Assembly (NCBI RefSeq): GCF_023159225.1
Contig: NC_063161.1
Span: 124,162,958-124,226,957, forward strand
From: Perognathus longimembris pacificus
Taxonomy: Eukaryota; Chordata; Mammalia; Rodentia; Heteromyidae
Length of the DNA: 64,000 bases
Direction: 5' to 3'
The position numbers and the translations under genes were made by a program. The stretch's first letter is position 1. Each line of letters opens with the position of its first letter. The notes under the pieces are model-generated. The model worked only from the letters and a program-made list of their open reading frames with translations, had not been told where the DNA came from and ran no database searches. Of this stretch, positions 35,951-47,525 are shown piece by piece.

Positions 35951-36994
35951 AAAAATAAAACTAATCAGAGCATAAAGTCTGGTTTAATTTATAGAGACTC
36001 TGTTCTGCAAACATAAAGAAAGTCCTGAGTTCAAACACCAGTACTGACAAAAAAGTTAGAAAGAGTAGGCTGATTTAAAAATATTGTTTTACCCACAAAA
36101 TGTCCTTCAGATATATAAGCCAGTTTCATTTTTCCATGAGATCAATGCTATTCTGTAATATATTTTACAGAATGTAAATTATTTAGATGGTGTAATATTG
36201 TGAATTTAAGTGAGAAGGAAATATCAAATAATTGATAAAAATATTTTAAATAAGTTCCTAGTTCTCAAGATTATTTTCAGCTTAAAGTAGATCAACTATT
36301 TGGAAAGTCAAATATACAAAGAGCAGTAGTATAGATACAGGAAAGTCTAATAGAAGCTAAAATCTCAAGGAACAGAAGCTAAAATCTCAAGGAACCTGCT
36401 TGAATAGTTTTCCTTTAAGTTTCCCATGTGGAATATTAGAACAATGCTAAAATATGTAAAGTATATGTGCTTTTCAGAACCAAGATTGTCCATGCTTCCC
36501 TGCTTCTAGACAAGTACACAAGTGTAATATCCTTTATTGCAACAGTAATTTTACTAACACAAAGGCCCCACAGGTCATCTACCAACATAGCTATTATAGT
36601 GTCCTCTAGGAACCAAAGAACAATGATAAAGGGAGGGCATCCTTTCACTTTTATGTCATTATTTATTTATTTATGTTTGCAAAGTGCCCTATGTAATAAG
36701 ATATAGATAGATAGATAGCCATTTTAAATGCCTGTTGATAGGCCTGTTGATAGGTGAGATAATGGTGGTATACTTTAAACTTACACAATAGTCAAAAATA
36801 AATACTAAATATTATAAAGGGAAATTGCTCTTTACAATCATTATGTCATACTTATATAATCACATAGGTCATTAAAACATCTTTAAAAGTTTATATGTTC
36901 ACAGAATACACCATTAACCTATAGTAAAGCTACAATGTTTCCTACATTGGCTGAACCTCCAATCATATCTATAGAAAAGTAAGCAGTTAATAAA
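35951..36994. other. No gene; two small tandem duplications and a GATA array
   Basis: Perfect 22 bp tandem at 36352-36395 (unit agaagctaaaatctcaaggaac without its final two bases is agaagctaaaatctcaagga). 12 bp tandem gcctgttgatag at 36730-36753. (GATA)n at 36700-36718. A stretch at 36018-36055 (gtcctgagttcaaacaccag) looks like the tail end of an ID/Geo SINE. Confidence 0.6.
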
Positions 36995-37196
36995 GAGCTG
37001 GGTGAACCAATGCAACAGTGATAGTCACAAGACACTACATTGGAAATGAATTTTACAACTGTTAGGGAGTTGGGGAGGAGAGAAAGTGGGAGAAAAACAG
37101 GAAGGAGTAACAATGTTAGATAAGAAATGTACTCATTACCTTACTTATGTAACTATAACCCCTCTGTATATCACTTTCACAATAAAATTTTAAAAA
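36995..37196 (+). mobile_element. LINE-1 3' UTR end, older subfamily
   Basis: agacactacattggaaatga, a G-rich run, taagaaatgtactcattacc and ctctgtatatcactttcaca, then an A-rich tail. Its pattern matches the end of the old L1 at 1000-1209 rather than the young copies. Confidence 0.82.
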
Positions 37197-38564
37197 GTAA
37201 AATAAAAGAGGTGGGAAACATTTGCCTCTCACAAATTCCTAATTTCCCCCTCTTTCACACCTAAATTTATTTATTCAGATGGAGTCATTCAAGCCATCCA
37301 CTTTCAAAGTAAACACTCTCAGTAACAAGCATACTCTCATTAACACCGTTGCTTCTGGAGGCAATGCCACGGTTCCATGAGACCCGAATGAGTTAATTTT
37401 TTCCCTGGGGTTTATGAAGCTGCAAGGAAATTACTCAGAAAGTTGGGGATGGTGCAAAAGACCGACTTTCTGTTTTTAAAGAAGACTTTTTTTTTTCTTA
37501 TTCCCTTTGTTAAATCTAGTGTCTAATTATGACTTTAATTTATGTTATACAACATATCCTTTGGTATATGGAATGCTGAAATGACACTGTATCAAAAGTT
37601 ACTTTTCTGTATAACTCGATCTGAAAAGTGACACCTTCCCGCGGCTCTCATTTGAATAGTCAGTTCTGTCGTGAGTTTAATGCACACACATTGAGATATG
37701 TGTAGCTAATACAAATGTATGTCTTGGCATAAATAATATTCACCACTGAATTTTCATCTATGATGTTTTTATGACCCCAAACTCTTGCACCAGGCAGATC
37801 ATTGCAAATTGTGATTTTTCAATGAATCATCTGGTAATAAAGAAGTATGGGCTTCACAAATTGAACCCTCTTCCATGCAACATGAGCAGCTTCCCCATAA
37901 ATTATCTGTAACAGGTTTATTTGTCATGAACTGCATCCCAGATACCCTGACTGTCAAGTTAACACTTGCATCTTAAAATCTCCATGAAATTTTTTTTTGT
38001 AGTTTTTGAGTTAAAGCTTTGCCTCCCATCGCTATTTTCACTCAGGATTGGTTATAGGGTCCTCTGAAATTGAGTGGTTTAAAGATGGTTGGCAAAACCA
38101 GTTTCCTCAATTGTGGCTTATTTAGCTACTAACTGTACACAAAGAAAATAGAATGATTACAAATGAATGTACAAATGAATATATAGTGTTTTCAGTTATT
38201 TAGTGTCCATACATCTTTGAGGGATAGGTTTCTTGAAGAAGTGTCATTCAACAAAGTAGTCTATGAATACAGTGCATCTTGATCAGTGTCACTCCTGAAT
38301 GGGTTTTATGGCTCTCCTGACTTTACTCTTTCACAGGTAGAAGATGTCAGCTTAGAGATGGAGTTACCACAGTCAACATCACAAACGACAAGAGAGGGGT
38401 CTGGGAGGACATCCTAGACTCCAAACATCTAGGCTTGTAGGTCACCTGCGTGTTTCTGGTTCTTAAATGTGGTTAACGGATGCAATGTGGCTGTTTCTAG
38501 GATGAAAGTAGACAGCATGCACTGGGAGGACAAATCCAGGACTGACAAACTCCTGCTTTATGAA
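37197..38564. other. No gene; unique-looking stretch, possible conserved noncoding DNA
   Basis: Roughly 37260-38330 contains no recognised transposon and no long frame, and has several homeodomain-type or octamer-like A/T cores (for example aattatgactttaattta near 37525 and ttgcaaattgtgatttttca near 37803). This is only a hint. Confidence 0.3.
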
Positions 38565-39111
38565 TGCCAGAAATCTGAACAATCCCTTTCTCCCCGATCT
38601 CCCGGGGAAAATGCTTGAACCCCAAAATCTACGAAAGAGCACTCGGCCTTGCCTTCCGCCGGCAGAAGGCCAAGGCGTACTCTCCTGGACTTGCGCTAAG
38701 TTGAGGAAAGGTTACTGAAGCCTCCCCTCCCCCCAGTCCCCTCATATGTTACCAGGAGCGGGGGCAGGGAAATGCTGCGATGGTGGGATGCGGCTCAGCC
38801 CCCTGAGGGCGGGCCAGAGAAATTTATTACGATGACAAAGGCGGAAGGGGAAGGACTTGGGGTGACTGACAGATTGGCTGACTGGACTGCCCCAAGTGAT
38901 CATGGGACTTCCGTTGTGGGCTGGACAACCCTATCATGGTGACACGCACATGTTTGCCTCCCAAGGGGCTGGGGGCTTCTTTTCAGGTTGAGGCTGGAAG
39001 GTGGGAGGGGCTCCCTCCCACACTGTCCCAGAGCTGGGGGAAGGGCAGCGTCTCCCTCTTGGTCTCGCTCTTGGCGCCCTTCCTCCACCAAGGCCAAAAC
39101 AGTCCCCAACA
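38565..39111 (-). mobile_element. Solo LTR (family A, copy 2)
   Basis: Collinear with the 11096 copy over its whole length, with matching blocks such as gagcactcggcctt, gacttgcgctaa, ggctggacaa and caaaacagtccccaaca. The outer end (tgccagaaatctg) has lost the CpGs of tgtcgggatctg through C-to-T type changes. The TATA region has changed to gtaataaat. An 11 bp direct repeat tgctttatgaa lies at 38554-38564, abutting the LTR, and at 39119-39129, 7 bases beyond the other end. Confidence 0.85.
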
Positions 39112-39254
39112 AAATCATTGCTTTATGAAGACCCATTCAACTTTTACAAAAGGAAGGACATATAAGGAGTGCAGGAACTACTTAGAAAATGTTAGAGGGG
39201 TGTCTATGGCTAATACAAAGATGAAATTCTCTCTCTCTGTTTGTCTTTTTCTCT

Positions 39255-39575
39255 CTTTGTCTCAGTTGTACTAGAGGTTGAGCTTGTGACTTCATCCTAG
39301 GTAGACAAGCACTTTACCACTGGATCCATACCTCCAGCCACTTTTACTTTTTCACTGCCAATTTTGAGATAGAGTCTTGATTTTTACTCAGAATCAGCAT
39401 TGAGCTCAGTCCTCTCTACTATGTTTCCTGGGCAAATGGTAACACAAGGATGAATCACTATGCCTTGATGTGTTTTTTGAGATATCACATTAACTTTTTT
39501 GTCTATGATATGGTAGCAAACTGCCATTCTTCCAAGTAATTAGGATCATATTCATGTACCTCCAGTGCCTAGAGG
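39255..39575 (-). mobile_element. B1-B1-ID three-monomer SINE, minus strand
   Basis: From left to right on the plus strand: ID complement (cctaggtagacaagcacttt, accactggatccatacctcc), a first B1-type complement (gatagagtcttgatttttac, gcattgagctcagtcctctc) and a second B1-type complement (gtagcaaactgccattcttc, aagtaattaggatcatattc). In sense order this is B1-B1-ID, the same order as the plus-strand element at 46975. Confidence 0.62.
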
Positions 39576-40639
39576 TAAACTCATTAGTTCCTTTAAACTC
39601 TGTTAGATAAGCACTGTCAAATTGATATATAAAATATATATGGGTAAACCTAGGAACTGCCAGAGCTGGTGTTGGAGTACAGGTGGTCTCACTTCAAAGC
39701 CAACATGATTTTCTCTATCATCAGTTGCAAATTTGAACATCCCAGAAAATACTGAGAACAAGAGAGAGAAGCAGGATGTGTGTAGCACAGTCAGAAATAT
39801 TGAATTCTGTGACAGACTTCTGAGTACACACCCCATCCAAAGTTCTTAAGTGCTGACTTTCAAAACCAAGAAACACATACATACACACACACACACAAAC
39901 ACGCATGCACAAGCATGTGCATGAGCATGTGAGAGTTAAATCCAGTGCATAGACCTTGCTATCATAGCGACTGTGTTCTCTGGTTCTTTCCTAAGACTTC
40001 AAACCACAAGAAAACAGCAACTGAGTTTATTTTTTTGAAATTTAAATTAACACAAATATCTCACTGATCAAGATGTATTGTACTCATATATTGACTGATT
40101 GAATTGAAACCCTATCACATCATTACTTAAAAATAATATTTAAAAAAATCTCAGTAACACCATAAATGACACTGTAAAACTTACATTAAAAGGCTAGAAT
40201 CATTTTCTCCTAGAGAATAATATATTGCAAAAAATAAAATAAAATAAGTCTATTTTTACTGCAGGTAAATTAATACAATATGTAAAGAATGCATGAGAAA
40301 AAGAGCCTGAGACTTTGTCCCACAATACCTCTTAAAAGCATCTTTCATTCCATACTAAAATTAGGCAATGAGGCAGATGTTAAGTGATATATCCGTGAAC
40401 AAAACATAGAATATAAATTTACTCTGTCTTTATGTGTTTTTCAGTGTAAGGAAACATGATATACAATGACAAGAAGGCTGTTCTTGGAGTTGAGTAAGGG
40501 AGGTTTCATGCTGAAAAACTTTGAGCTGAGAGCACTATAAGCAACTTAAGTAACATGGACCATATGCAACAAGTCATGAAGCTTTAAGCTTTCTGCTCCT
40601 ACCACCTGCTGCCATAAACATGCTCTTGAACCCCAATAA
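39576..40639. other. No gene; one (CA)n array
   Basis: (CA)n-like stretch at 39871-39912. Nothing else recognised. Confidence 0.55.
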
Positions 40640-40915
40640 AGGAGAGAGGTAAGAGCACAGTTCCTGAAGGAAGCTTCAATCAACAGGGCCTGGCTGGTAC
40701 CCAACAGGGAAGCCCAGCTGCCTGGCCCACAGCAGTTCACATCGGGCAGCAATCCACTTTCTATGAGTAAATGCTCAAGACCATCTGTGAATTCAGAAGA
40801 GGAGGCGAAAGCAGTATCCACTCAGCCAAAAGCAAGATCATCCAAAAATGAAAGCGCAAAGCAATCTGTGCAAAAGGACATTCACCAGGGAGACAGCTTT
40901 TCAGTTCCAGATTGA
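40640..40915 (+). other. Unidentified open frame, 91 codons from stop to stop; first ATG at 40763
   Basis: The frame is open from 40640 to a TGA at 40913-40915. From the ATG at 40763 it would encode 50 residues, including SRPSVNSEEEAKAVSTQPKA and ending QGDSFSVPD, a hydrophilic S/K/E/Q-rich composition like a disordered protein tail. An aggtaaga sequence at 40647-40654 resembles a splice donor rather than supporting an upstream acceptor. A 91-residue frame also exists on the minus strand (40546-40821). No family recognised. It could be a relic of a processed or old exon, or chance. Confidence 0.2.
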
Positions 40916-40934
40916 CCTGTAGGTCAGTTCAGTT

Positions 40935-41035
40935 TAAATAAACAAACATTTGTTGAACCACTTCCTGTGCCAAGAACAATGGGACTGAAAATAGAGAGAT
41001 GATTAGAAGTGCTTCTTGCCTGTCAGGAATGGATG
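40935..41035 (+). mobile_element. Ancient MIR-like fragment (tentative)
   Basis: aaacaaacatttgttgaacc, acttcctgtgccaagaacaa and gggactgaaaatagagagat resemble the common mammalian pattern of a repeat 5' part (attgagcacctactatgtgc-like). Confidence 0.45.
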
Positions 41036-42786
41036 GGTCAGTGAAAGAGATGGATGAGTTCCTGGAGAGGACTCACTGTGCTCTTCAAAAAGCCCTACTT
41101 TGTCAAAGAGAAGAGATTTGGGATGTCTCTGCCTGAGACATCCATGGAGAAATCCTTGTCTGTATGTGCGGGATAAAACCGGAGATCTTACATTTCCAAT
41201 AAGTTAACTCCTGTCCTGGAGATCAACCACAATCCAATTTTAAAAGCTAGTGGAGTTTACCATGTCTGCATGTCATGGATAGCTAAACAGAGAGTGGAAG
41301 AGGGCATTTCACAGAGGAAATGCCAAGCAAAAGTAAGTATGTTTGAGCCAGCCATGCTACTTGGAAAGTATGTGACCTAAGTTGGGCAGAAAAGCATGTA
41401 TGCACCAGATTCATGGCAGAGCATGAATTCTTTGTGTAAGTGTATCAGTCAGTGATTTACAATCATGGGGTGCTAATAATCACCTTGGGGACTCATTTAT
41501 GACCTAGCTCCTTGGTTCCTCCCCTTACTACATTCTGATTCTAAGTGATGTGGGATAGCAATCCATATTTTTATCCTCTGTCCCTAGGGGATTTTTGAAC
41601 AGATGGTTAGTAGACAATCCTTGGAGAAATTTGGCAGAGAGAGTGGACAGAAAATGAGATACCCAGAAAAATGAGATTTGCTCTGTTGAAAGTCATTGTG
41701 GAACCCCCTGAGTTAAAGTGGAAGCATCTGAGAACATGGGAACAGTGAAGAGCTTTTTTCAAATCAAGTAATGAGACAAGTCTGAAATACAGCATGGTGA
41801 CTGGAAGAACAGTGAGGGCTGGGAATGCCAGGCCTTTCCAGCAGGTTCTGAGGATAAGCAGTAAGGAATAGGAAGAATCTGTGTGACTTCCAGCTTTCTA
41901 GCAGAGGTGACTAACAAGATGGTGAAGCCACTAACCCACCCAGAGAAAAGCAAGCCAGAGGTGGTTTCCAAGGCTGTGATGATGAATTTCACTGAACAGT
42001 AGCTGTTTTTCTCTTTTCAGATTGCAAAATCTCAAAAGAAATGGGCAGCTTATACTAGTTGGTTGTGTAAGACAGAAGAAAAATCAGGGCCAGATAGTTC
42101 ATGCAGAGGAAGAAATAGAAAATCCTTAATGTCACCTGTGTTTCACATCTGCTTCTTCTGATTATGCATGCCATGGCCTTGGGGGAATGTAAAGTTCTTA
42201 CTCAATATGACTATACATAGTCCTTCAGAAAGAAAGCTGTCCCATGATTACAATCCATAAATAGCACAGGATAAATGAACGTTTTAATAGAAATCACTGA
42301 AGCCAGGCCTCTGGAAACCTGTAGATAAAAGAGATGCCACAGCACAAAGGAGCTACGAGGTGAAGTATTCTCCTCTCACACAAAAGTTAGGCAGTGGTTA
42401 ATGGGCACAGATCCCCAGCCAGTGTGTGACTCAACCTAAAAAAATAATCTCACTGAAAACTGAAGTGCCAAGGTATGCAAAGCTGTGGTCATCTGGCATA
42501 AAGGAATCAGTACAACCTGAATGCCAGTGGACTCACTTATTTAATTAAGCTAATATGGGATAGCTAATTAAAATAACCACACATGGCCATCGATCAATTA
42601 CACTTTTGGATCAGAAAGATAATATTATGAAAAGTAAGTTTAATTCTTCATATCAAAGAGAAATTCATAATTAGTAAAATAATAGTAAAAAGCTATAATA
42701 TGTACCTAACTTTATTCTACCTAAAGAATCATTTTAACTCTTAAGAATTTTTGAATGAAGTCATTTCAAAGATTATTCTACTTTGA
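41036..42786. other. No gene; possible MER5A-type fragment at 41460-41605
   Basis: The phrase gctaataatcaccttggg, followed by cattctgattctaagtgatg, agcaatccatatttttatcc and ctaggggattttt, loosely follows MER5A (hAT-Charlie MITE). At 42520-42620 several TAATTA-type cores occur together. Neither is firm. Confidence 0.35.
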
Positions 42787-43022
42787 ACCCAGGCAGTGGT
42801 GGTTTACACCTGTAATCCTAGCTACTCAGGAGGCTAAGATCTGAGGATCACGGTTTGAAGCCAGACCTGGGAGAAAAGTCCCTGTTAGACTCCTATCTCC
42901 AATAAACCACTCAAAACCAGAAGCACAGCTGTCCTCCAAGTGGTAGAAGGCTAGCCTTGACCAAAAAAACTTGGGGACTGAACCTAGGCCCTGCGTTCAA
43001 CCCCTACAACTGACAAAACAAA
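42787..43022 (+). mobile_element. B1-like + Geo composite SINE, well preserved
   Basis: cccaggcagtggtggtttac, cctgtaatcctagctactca and ggaggctaagatctgaggat form the 7SL-type half. ccaagtggtagaaggctagc and gaacctaggccctgcgttca form the Geo half. This is the clearest copy for seeing that the Geo monomer is joined to a 7SL-type rather than an ID-type left half. Confidence 0.88.
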
Positions 43023-45204
43023 AAGAAATTATCTTTATGGTGAATAGACATTTTTTAAGTGACAGGTGGATTCCTCATTTGTCTTTTTTGCCTTGTCTTT
43101 GCCATTTGAAACCGAATTCTTGAAGCAGTTCATCAGTCTTAATATTTCACTGTCCAAAGTAGTGAGATCATTGCATAAGTCAAGCTACACCTGTATGGTA
43201 GAATAGTATGTTGACGTTAAAGATGATGGGAAAACAAGGTGTTATTTTTCAGTATAAAAATACATACAAAAATGTTGTTTTTAAAAAGTAAAGAATAAAA
43301 ATTGACAGAAAACCAATATAATCTCAAAGGTAATTTCTTCCTGATGAGATTACAGGGTTTGGAATTTTTTGTTGTTGTTCATAAACTTCTTTGTTTAGTT
43401 TTCTCTGCTTATTGTTTTGGAAAGGGCTGTTAATTTTCTATGTGACTATAAAATATTTTTAAAAATCCCAAAAAGAAACAACTTAGTCCTTTCTGTCCAT
43501 ATTTATTTCCATCAAGATTCTGTTCTGCCAAAGTCTCTGGGGGCTTAGACAGTGGAGGGTGAGGTAGGTGAGTAGCAGAAGAAGAGTCATAGAAAATACA
43601 CTGACCTAGGAGGACAAGGAGAGCAAGAAGGGTCAGACACTGGGAACAAAACCTCAGTTCTTCTCACCTTCTCCTCATTGTGTCTTTCAAATGGCTTCTT
43701 TTAAACCTCAGACAATAACCACTAAAAGGATTTCAGGACACTGATAGCTTATAAGAGCTTCTTGGTTACCATATTTATTGGGAAGAATAAAGGACCTATT
43801 AAGCTGTTTGCCAAAAATTATAGTGCGACTTACTTCCTAATTGGAGAAAGACCTGTTTTTAAGATATAAAACTTACAAATTTGCACAAATTGATTTCTTA
43901 AACCTTATTATTGCAAACAATATCATTTTTAATCTATTTACATTGAGAAGTGTCACTTCCAAGAAAAAAATGTGCAAATTATTGAAGAATTGGCAATGAT
44001 GTACGGAAAATACATTTAACATTAGGAGATGATATTCTGCTTAAGAATTTGTGAAATGGTGATCCTAGTAAGACTTTCAAAACCAACCCATTCTATCTTA
44101 AGAACAATTCTATTTGGTATAGTTCTTGACAATTTTATTTGCATACTATATTCATGAAGCTTAATTACATTAGCATAATTGTAATACTGGGCTTTAAAAT
44201 ATGTAATTTAGTTCTGTCCTGTTTAGATTTTCAGGGAGTTTGTGCTGCTCTTAAGAAACTTTCAATGACAAAAAACAAGAAACAATAAGTAGATAGTCTT
44301 TTTCCAAGAGTCTAATGGAATTGTAATTTCACAATGAAAAGCAGAAAGTAAGTAACACTTGACCTGGACCATCTTTTTCAAAGAAGGCAAACCAAATAAT
44401 GCTTCAAAATGTCCTGGTAACAGAATGCGGTAAGATAGGATTCCTGCTGTTTTCATTCTTTTCTTCAACTACATCAAACAATGTAGCTTTATGCTCGTAT
44501 ATTAGAACATCTGTTTTAGGTACAGAGAGAAGGGGGAAAAAGTAAAAAGAAGAGAAAAGCAAGTATTAAATTATTTAAAATAGAAAGGCTAAAATGTGAA
44601 ATTCATGCATGCCTCTGCAAGGCAGATACTGAGGTAATAATAGTGCAACACACAACCCTGAAATTTGATCTTACCTACCCTGTTTGCAATGCATATGAAT
44701 ATTTTACTTGAAAGGATCTGGGATAATCTTTCTGATTAGAAAACATTTCCAAAACTATGGTTTAAAAATTGTCTCTTAAGAAGCAAGACAAATGATTTTA
44801 GAACAATATGAAAGTGAGAAATCAAGTCATACAGTCTCTCCCTTTAAATGTGAACACATCAGAGCTAAGATGATCACCTATTTGAAGCGACAGAGGCAGA
44901 GGGCAGAGGCTCCAAAATAACCTCCACTTTTGCCCCTTTTTGAATAAATTGGCAAATGATTTAACCTTGGTGGCCACAGAATCACAGAATGAGGATTCAA
45001 TTGTCTTGATTGTCCTACCAACATGGAACTACAAGAGCCATCTGGAAGGCTTTCTGGAAGGATACATTTCCCTTCTTTGTTTTCATGACCACCTAACAGC
45101 AATCCTATGCCAGAACCTGATTCTTGAATCCTAATATCCATATCATATTTTATGCCTTCTTTAAATGAGGTATATTTTGTAATATACATGTTTGTAATAT
45201 ATAT
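43023..45204. other. No gene or recognised repeat
   Basis: AT-rich; the 137-residue minus-strand frame (44878-45291) runs into a MIR and has no domain features. Confidence 0.5.
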
Positions 45205-45520
45205 GTTACAATGTATAATCCTATAAACAATCTTATCCTTCATTAGCAAACAATGAGACTGAGGCACAGAAAGTCCATGTACCTTCTCCAAACCTGCACA
45301 GATATGTGCAAGTGGATTGTTAATACCATCTGATATGCTTTTGTATTATTACAATATTATTACAATATTAAAATATTATTACTAATATTGAAGAGACAAA
45401 ACAAAAGAATACCAAAGGAATTAAAATGTTCCCCTAAAATAGCTTAGTTAGGAATCCAGCCAGGATTCGAATCAAGCTTAACTTGGTTCTGCAGGTTCTT
45501 TAGGTCTGTTGACTCTGGAA
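45205..45520 (+). mobile_element. MIR SINE, split by an ATT-rich expansion
   Basis: caatgagactgaggcacaga and aagtccatgtaccttctcca are the MIR core. After an (ATTATTACA)-type stretch at 45340-45390 the MIR end resumes with atccagccaggattcgaatc and ctgttgactctggaatccat. Confidence 0.75.
45340..45390. repeat. ATTATTACAAT short tandem array
   Basis: Repeated attattacaat units within the MIR. Confidence 0.8.
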
Positions 45521-45539
45521 TCCATCCTTAAAAGAAATT

Positions 45540-45740
45540 ATGTTGCTGGGTGAGGTGACAAGGGTTCACAATTTTAATCCCAGCTAATTGAAGCTGATAT
45601 CTGAAGGACTGGAGTCCAAATCCAGCATGAGTAAGGAAATCTGAAAGCCCTATCTCTAATTCTCCTCCAAAAAGCCAGAAGTGGTGCTGTGGTTCAAGTG
45701 GTACACTGCTGGCTTTGAGCACAAAAGTTCAAGAACAATG
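45540..45740 (+). mobile_element. B1-like + Geo composite SINE
   Basis: gttgctgggtgaggtgacaa and aattttaatcccagctaatt (7SL-type), then gccagaagtggtgctgtggt and tcaagtggtacactgctggc (Geo), losing similarity before the Geo B-box-like part. Confidence 0.78.
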
Positions 45741-46019
45741 CCCACAGGCTTCATTGCTTATCATTCAGAAAACAAGATTCCAATGGCTGTCTCCTTCTTG
45801 CTCCTGAACATCCTCCAGTGTAGAGTGTAGTGATCTGAAACTCAGTAGCCAGAGCCCACTCTTACTCATGGCCATTGTCCGGCTCAACCCTCGGAACTGG
45901 AAGATGACTTAATGAAAGAAAAGCCATGAGACTAGGGTAGATGAGACATGAGATGAGATTCTGTAGTTGAGATTTTAGGTTATTTTTCACCATGTTCTAA
46001 CATATCCTGATTGGTATCA

Positions 46020-46170
46020 TATACATGGCTTACTTAATCCTCCTGGCAGTCTTATGATGGAGTAAGGAAGAAACAGAGATCTAAGGAAGTTAAAACTTGG
46101 TCATTGGAGGGTCAGTTATGGATTCAGGCAGACTCACTCCAGAGATCATTCTATTACCTGCTATGTTCTC
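46020..46170 (+). mobile_element. MIR SINE
   Basis: cttacttaatcctcctggca, gtcttatgatggagtaagga, ggattcaggcagactcactc and cagagatcattctattacct follow MIR in order. Confidence 0.72.
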
Positions 46171-46974
46171 AGTGTTATCAGTCACATGGAAGGTGTGTAC
46201 TTGAGGTGATATGTTACAACTATTCACAGCACATTGTGAGTTATCCTTTGTTTTTACATTCTAATATGACAAGTTATTGCTAAAATGTAATTCTATCCAA
46301 CTATACCTGCTAAAGCCCAAAATAGACTGTGTTGTGTTTCATCATCTGTCAGAATTTTCTAACATGGTACACTTAGAAACTGATGAGGGTTAAAATATGA
46401 TTAAAAAATTGCTTCAAAATTAGAAAGATTCTAACTTTTACATGCTGAAGATAACACAAACAAAACATATTGTTCAGCTGAAAATTGAGAATAAGAGCAA
46501 ATTGTTTCAGTTTTTGTGAGAACATTCTACAGAATAGCATAGACAAGTAAAAACAAACCAAAGAATTGGCTTCATTAGGAGAAAGACACTAATAGTAATT
46601 AATGATCTCTAAGGAGATAAATTTGTTTGTTAATAAGAGAAGGATTTATTTCAGGATGATTAAATGTTAAGCAATAAAAAATGTATCTAGAGAGAGAAAG
46701 AGGGCAAAGGTGGAAAGGGAGAGATTAGTTGCTTTTTTTGCCAAGCAGTCTATAATGAGGATGATTAGATGAGACCATAATTGATTACTAATATAGCTTA
46801 CCCTGGACAGAAGAGGAATTAGGGAGAATTAATCTTTGGAGTTCTAATAAAATAGATGATGATAAATACCATACATAACTACCATTGTGGAACAAAACAG
46901 TAAAGAGAAGGAAATCATCTAGTGATTTCTTGCTTTTTAGTACTAAGGACTAAACAACACACACTTCATAGAAA
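46171..46974. other. No gene or recognised repeat
   Basis: AT-rich; nothing recognised. Confidence 0.5.
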
Positions 46975-47290
46975 TGCACCAAATAGACTCACTCACAACT
47001 GTAATCATAGTTACTTGGGAGGCAGTGATTGACTCTGTGTCAAGTCCAGACTTGGCAAAATCAAGACCTCCTTCTAACCTACTAATCTGGCAGGGTATAG
47101 TGGTATGCACTGGTCATCCAGGCTATGCAGGAGGCTTCAACAGGATGATGGAAATCCAAAGCTGACTGGGCAGAAATGTGAGCCCTTATTCAAAAACTAA
47201 ACAAAAGGACTTAGGTGCATAGCTCATGTGGTATAGTACCTCTCTAGGAAGCATAAGTCATTGAGTCCAAATCCCAGAAGTACCCCCCAA
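46975..47290 (+). mobile_element. B1-B1-ID three-monomer SINE
   Basis: Unit 1: actgtaatcatagttacttg ... acttggcaaaatcaagacct. Unit 2: ggcagggtatagtggtatgc ... caaagctgactgggcagaaa. Unit 3 (ID): ggtgcatagctcatgtggta, ctctctaggaagcataagtc and gagtccaaatcccagaag. The 63-residue frame at 46974-47165 is SINE sequence. Confidence 0.72.
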
Positions 47291-47344
47291 AAGAAGAATG
47301 CATTAAATAATGTAATATTCAATATTCCTAAAGTTTATACCATG

Positions 47345-47525
47345 CTCTCTTTGTACTAAGCAGTATTTTAAGTGCTTTCCTGAATTAACTCATTTAATGA
47401 TCACAACACATATAGTACTCCATTTTCTAAAGGAAACAGAACTGTTAAAACCTTCTAAGGTAATAGTATGGAAAGTAGTTAATCAGGGTACAAATCCAGC
47501 ACCCATGCTGTTAATCATTGCGGAT
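47345..47525 (+). mobile_element. MIR SINE
   Basis: actaagcagtattttaagtg, cctgaattaactcatttaat, gatcacaacacatatagtac, ccattttctaaaggaaacag and gggtacaaatccagcaccca follow MIR nearly end to end. Confidence 0.85.

Noticed and set aside
44878..45291. 137-residue minus-strand frame
   Set aside because: Overlaps a plus-strand MIR, has no recognisable domain and no splice or promoter support.
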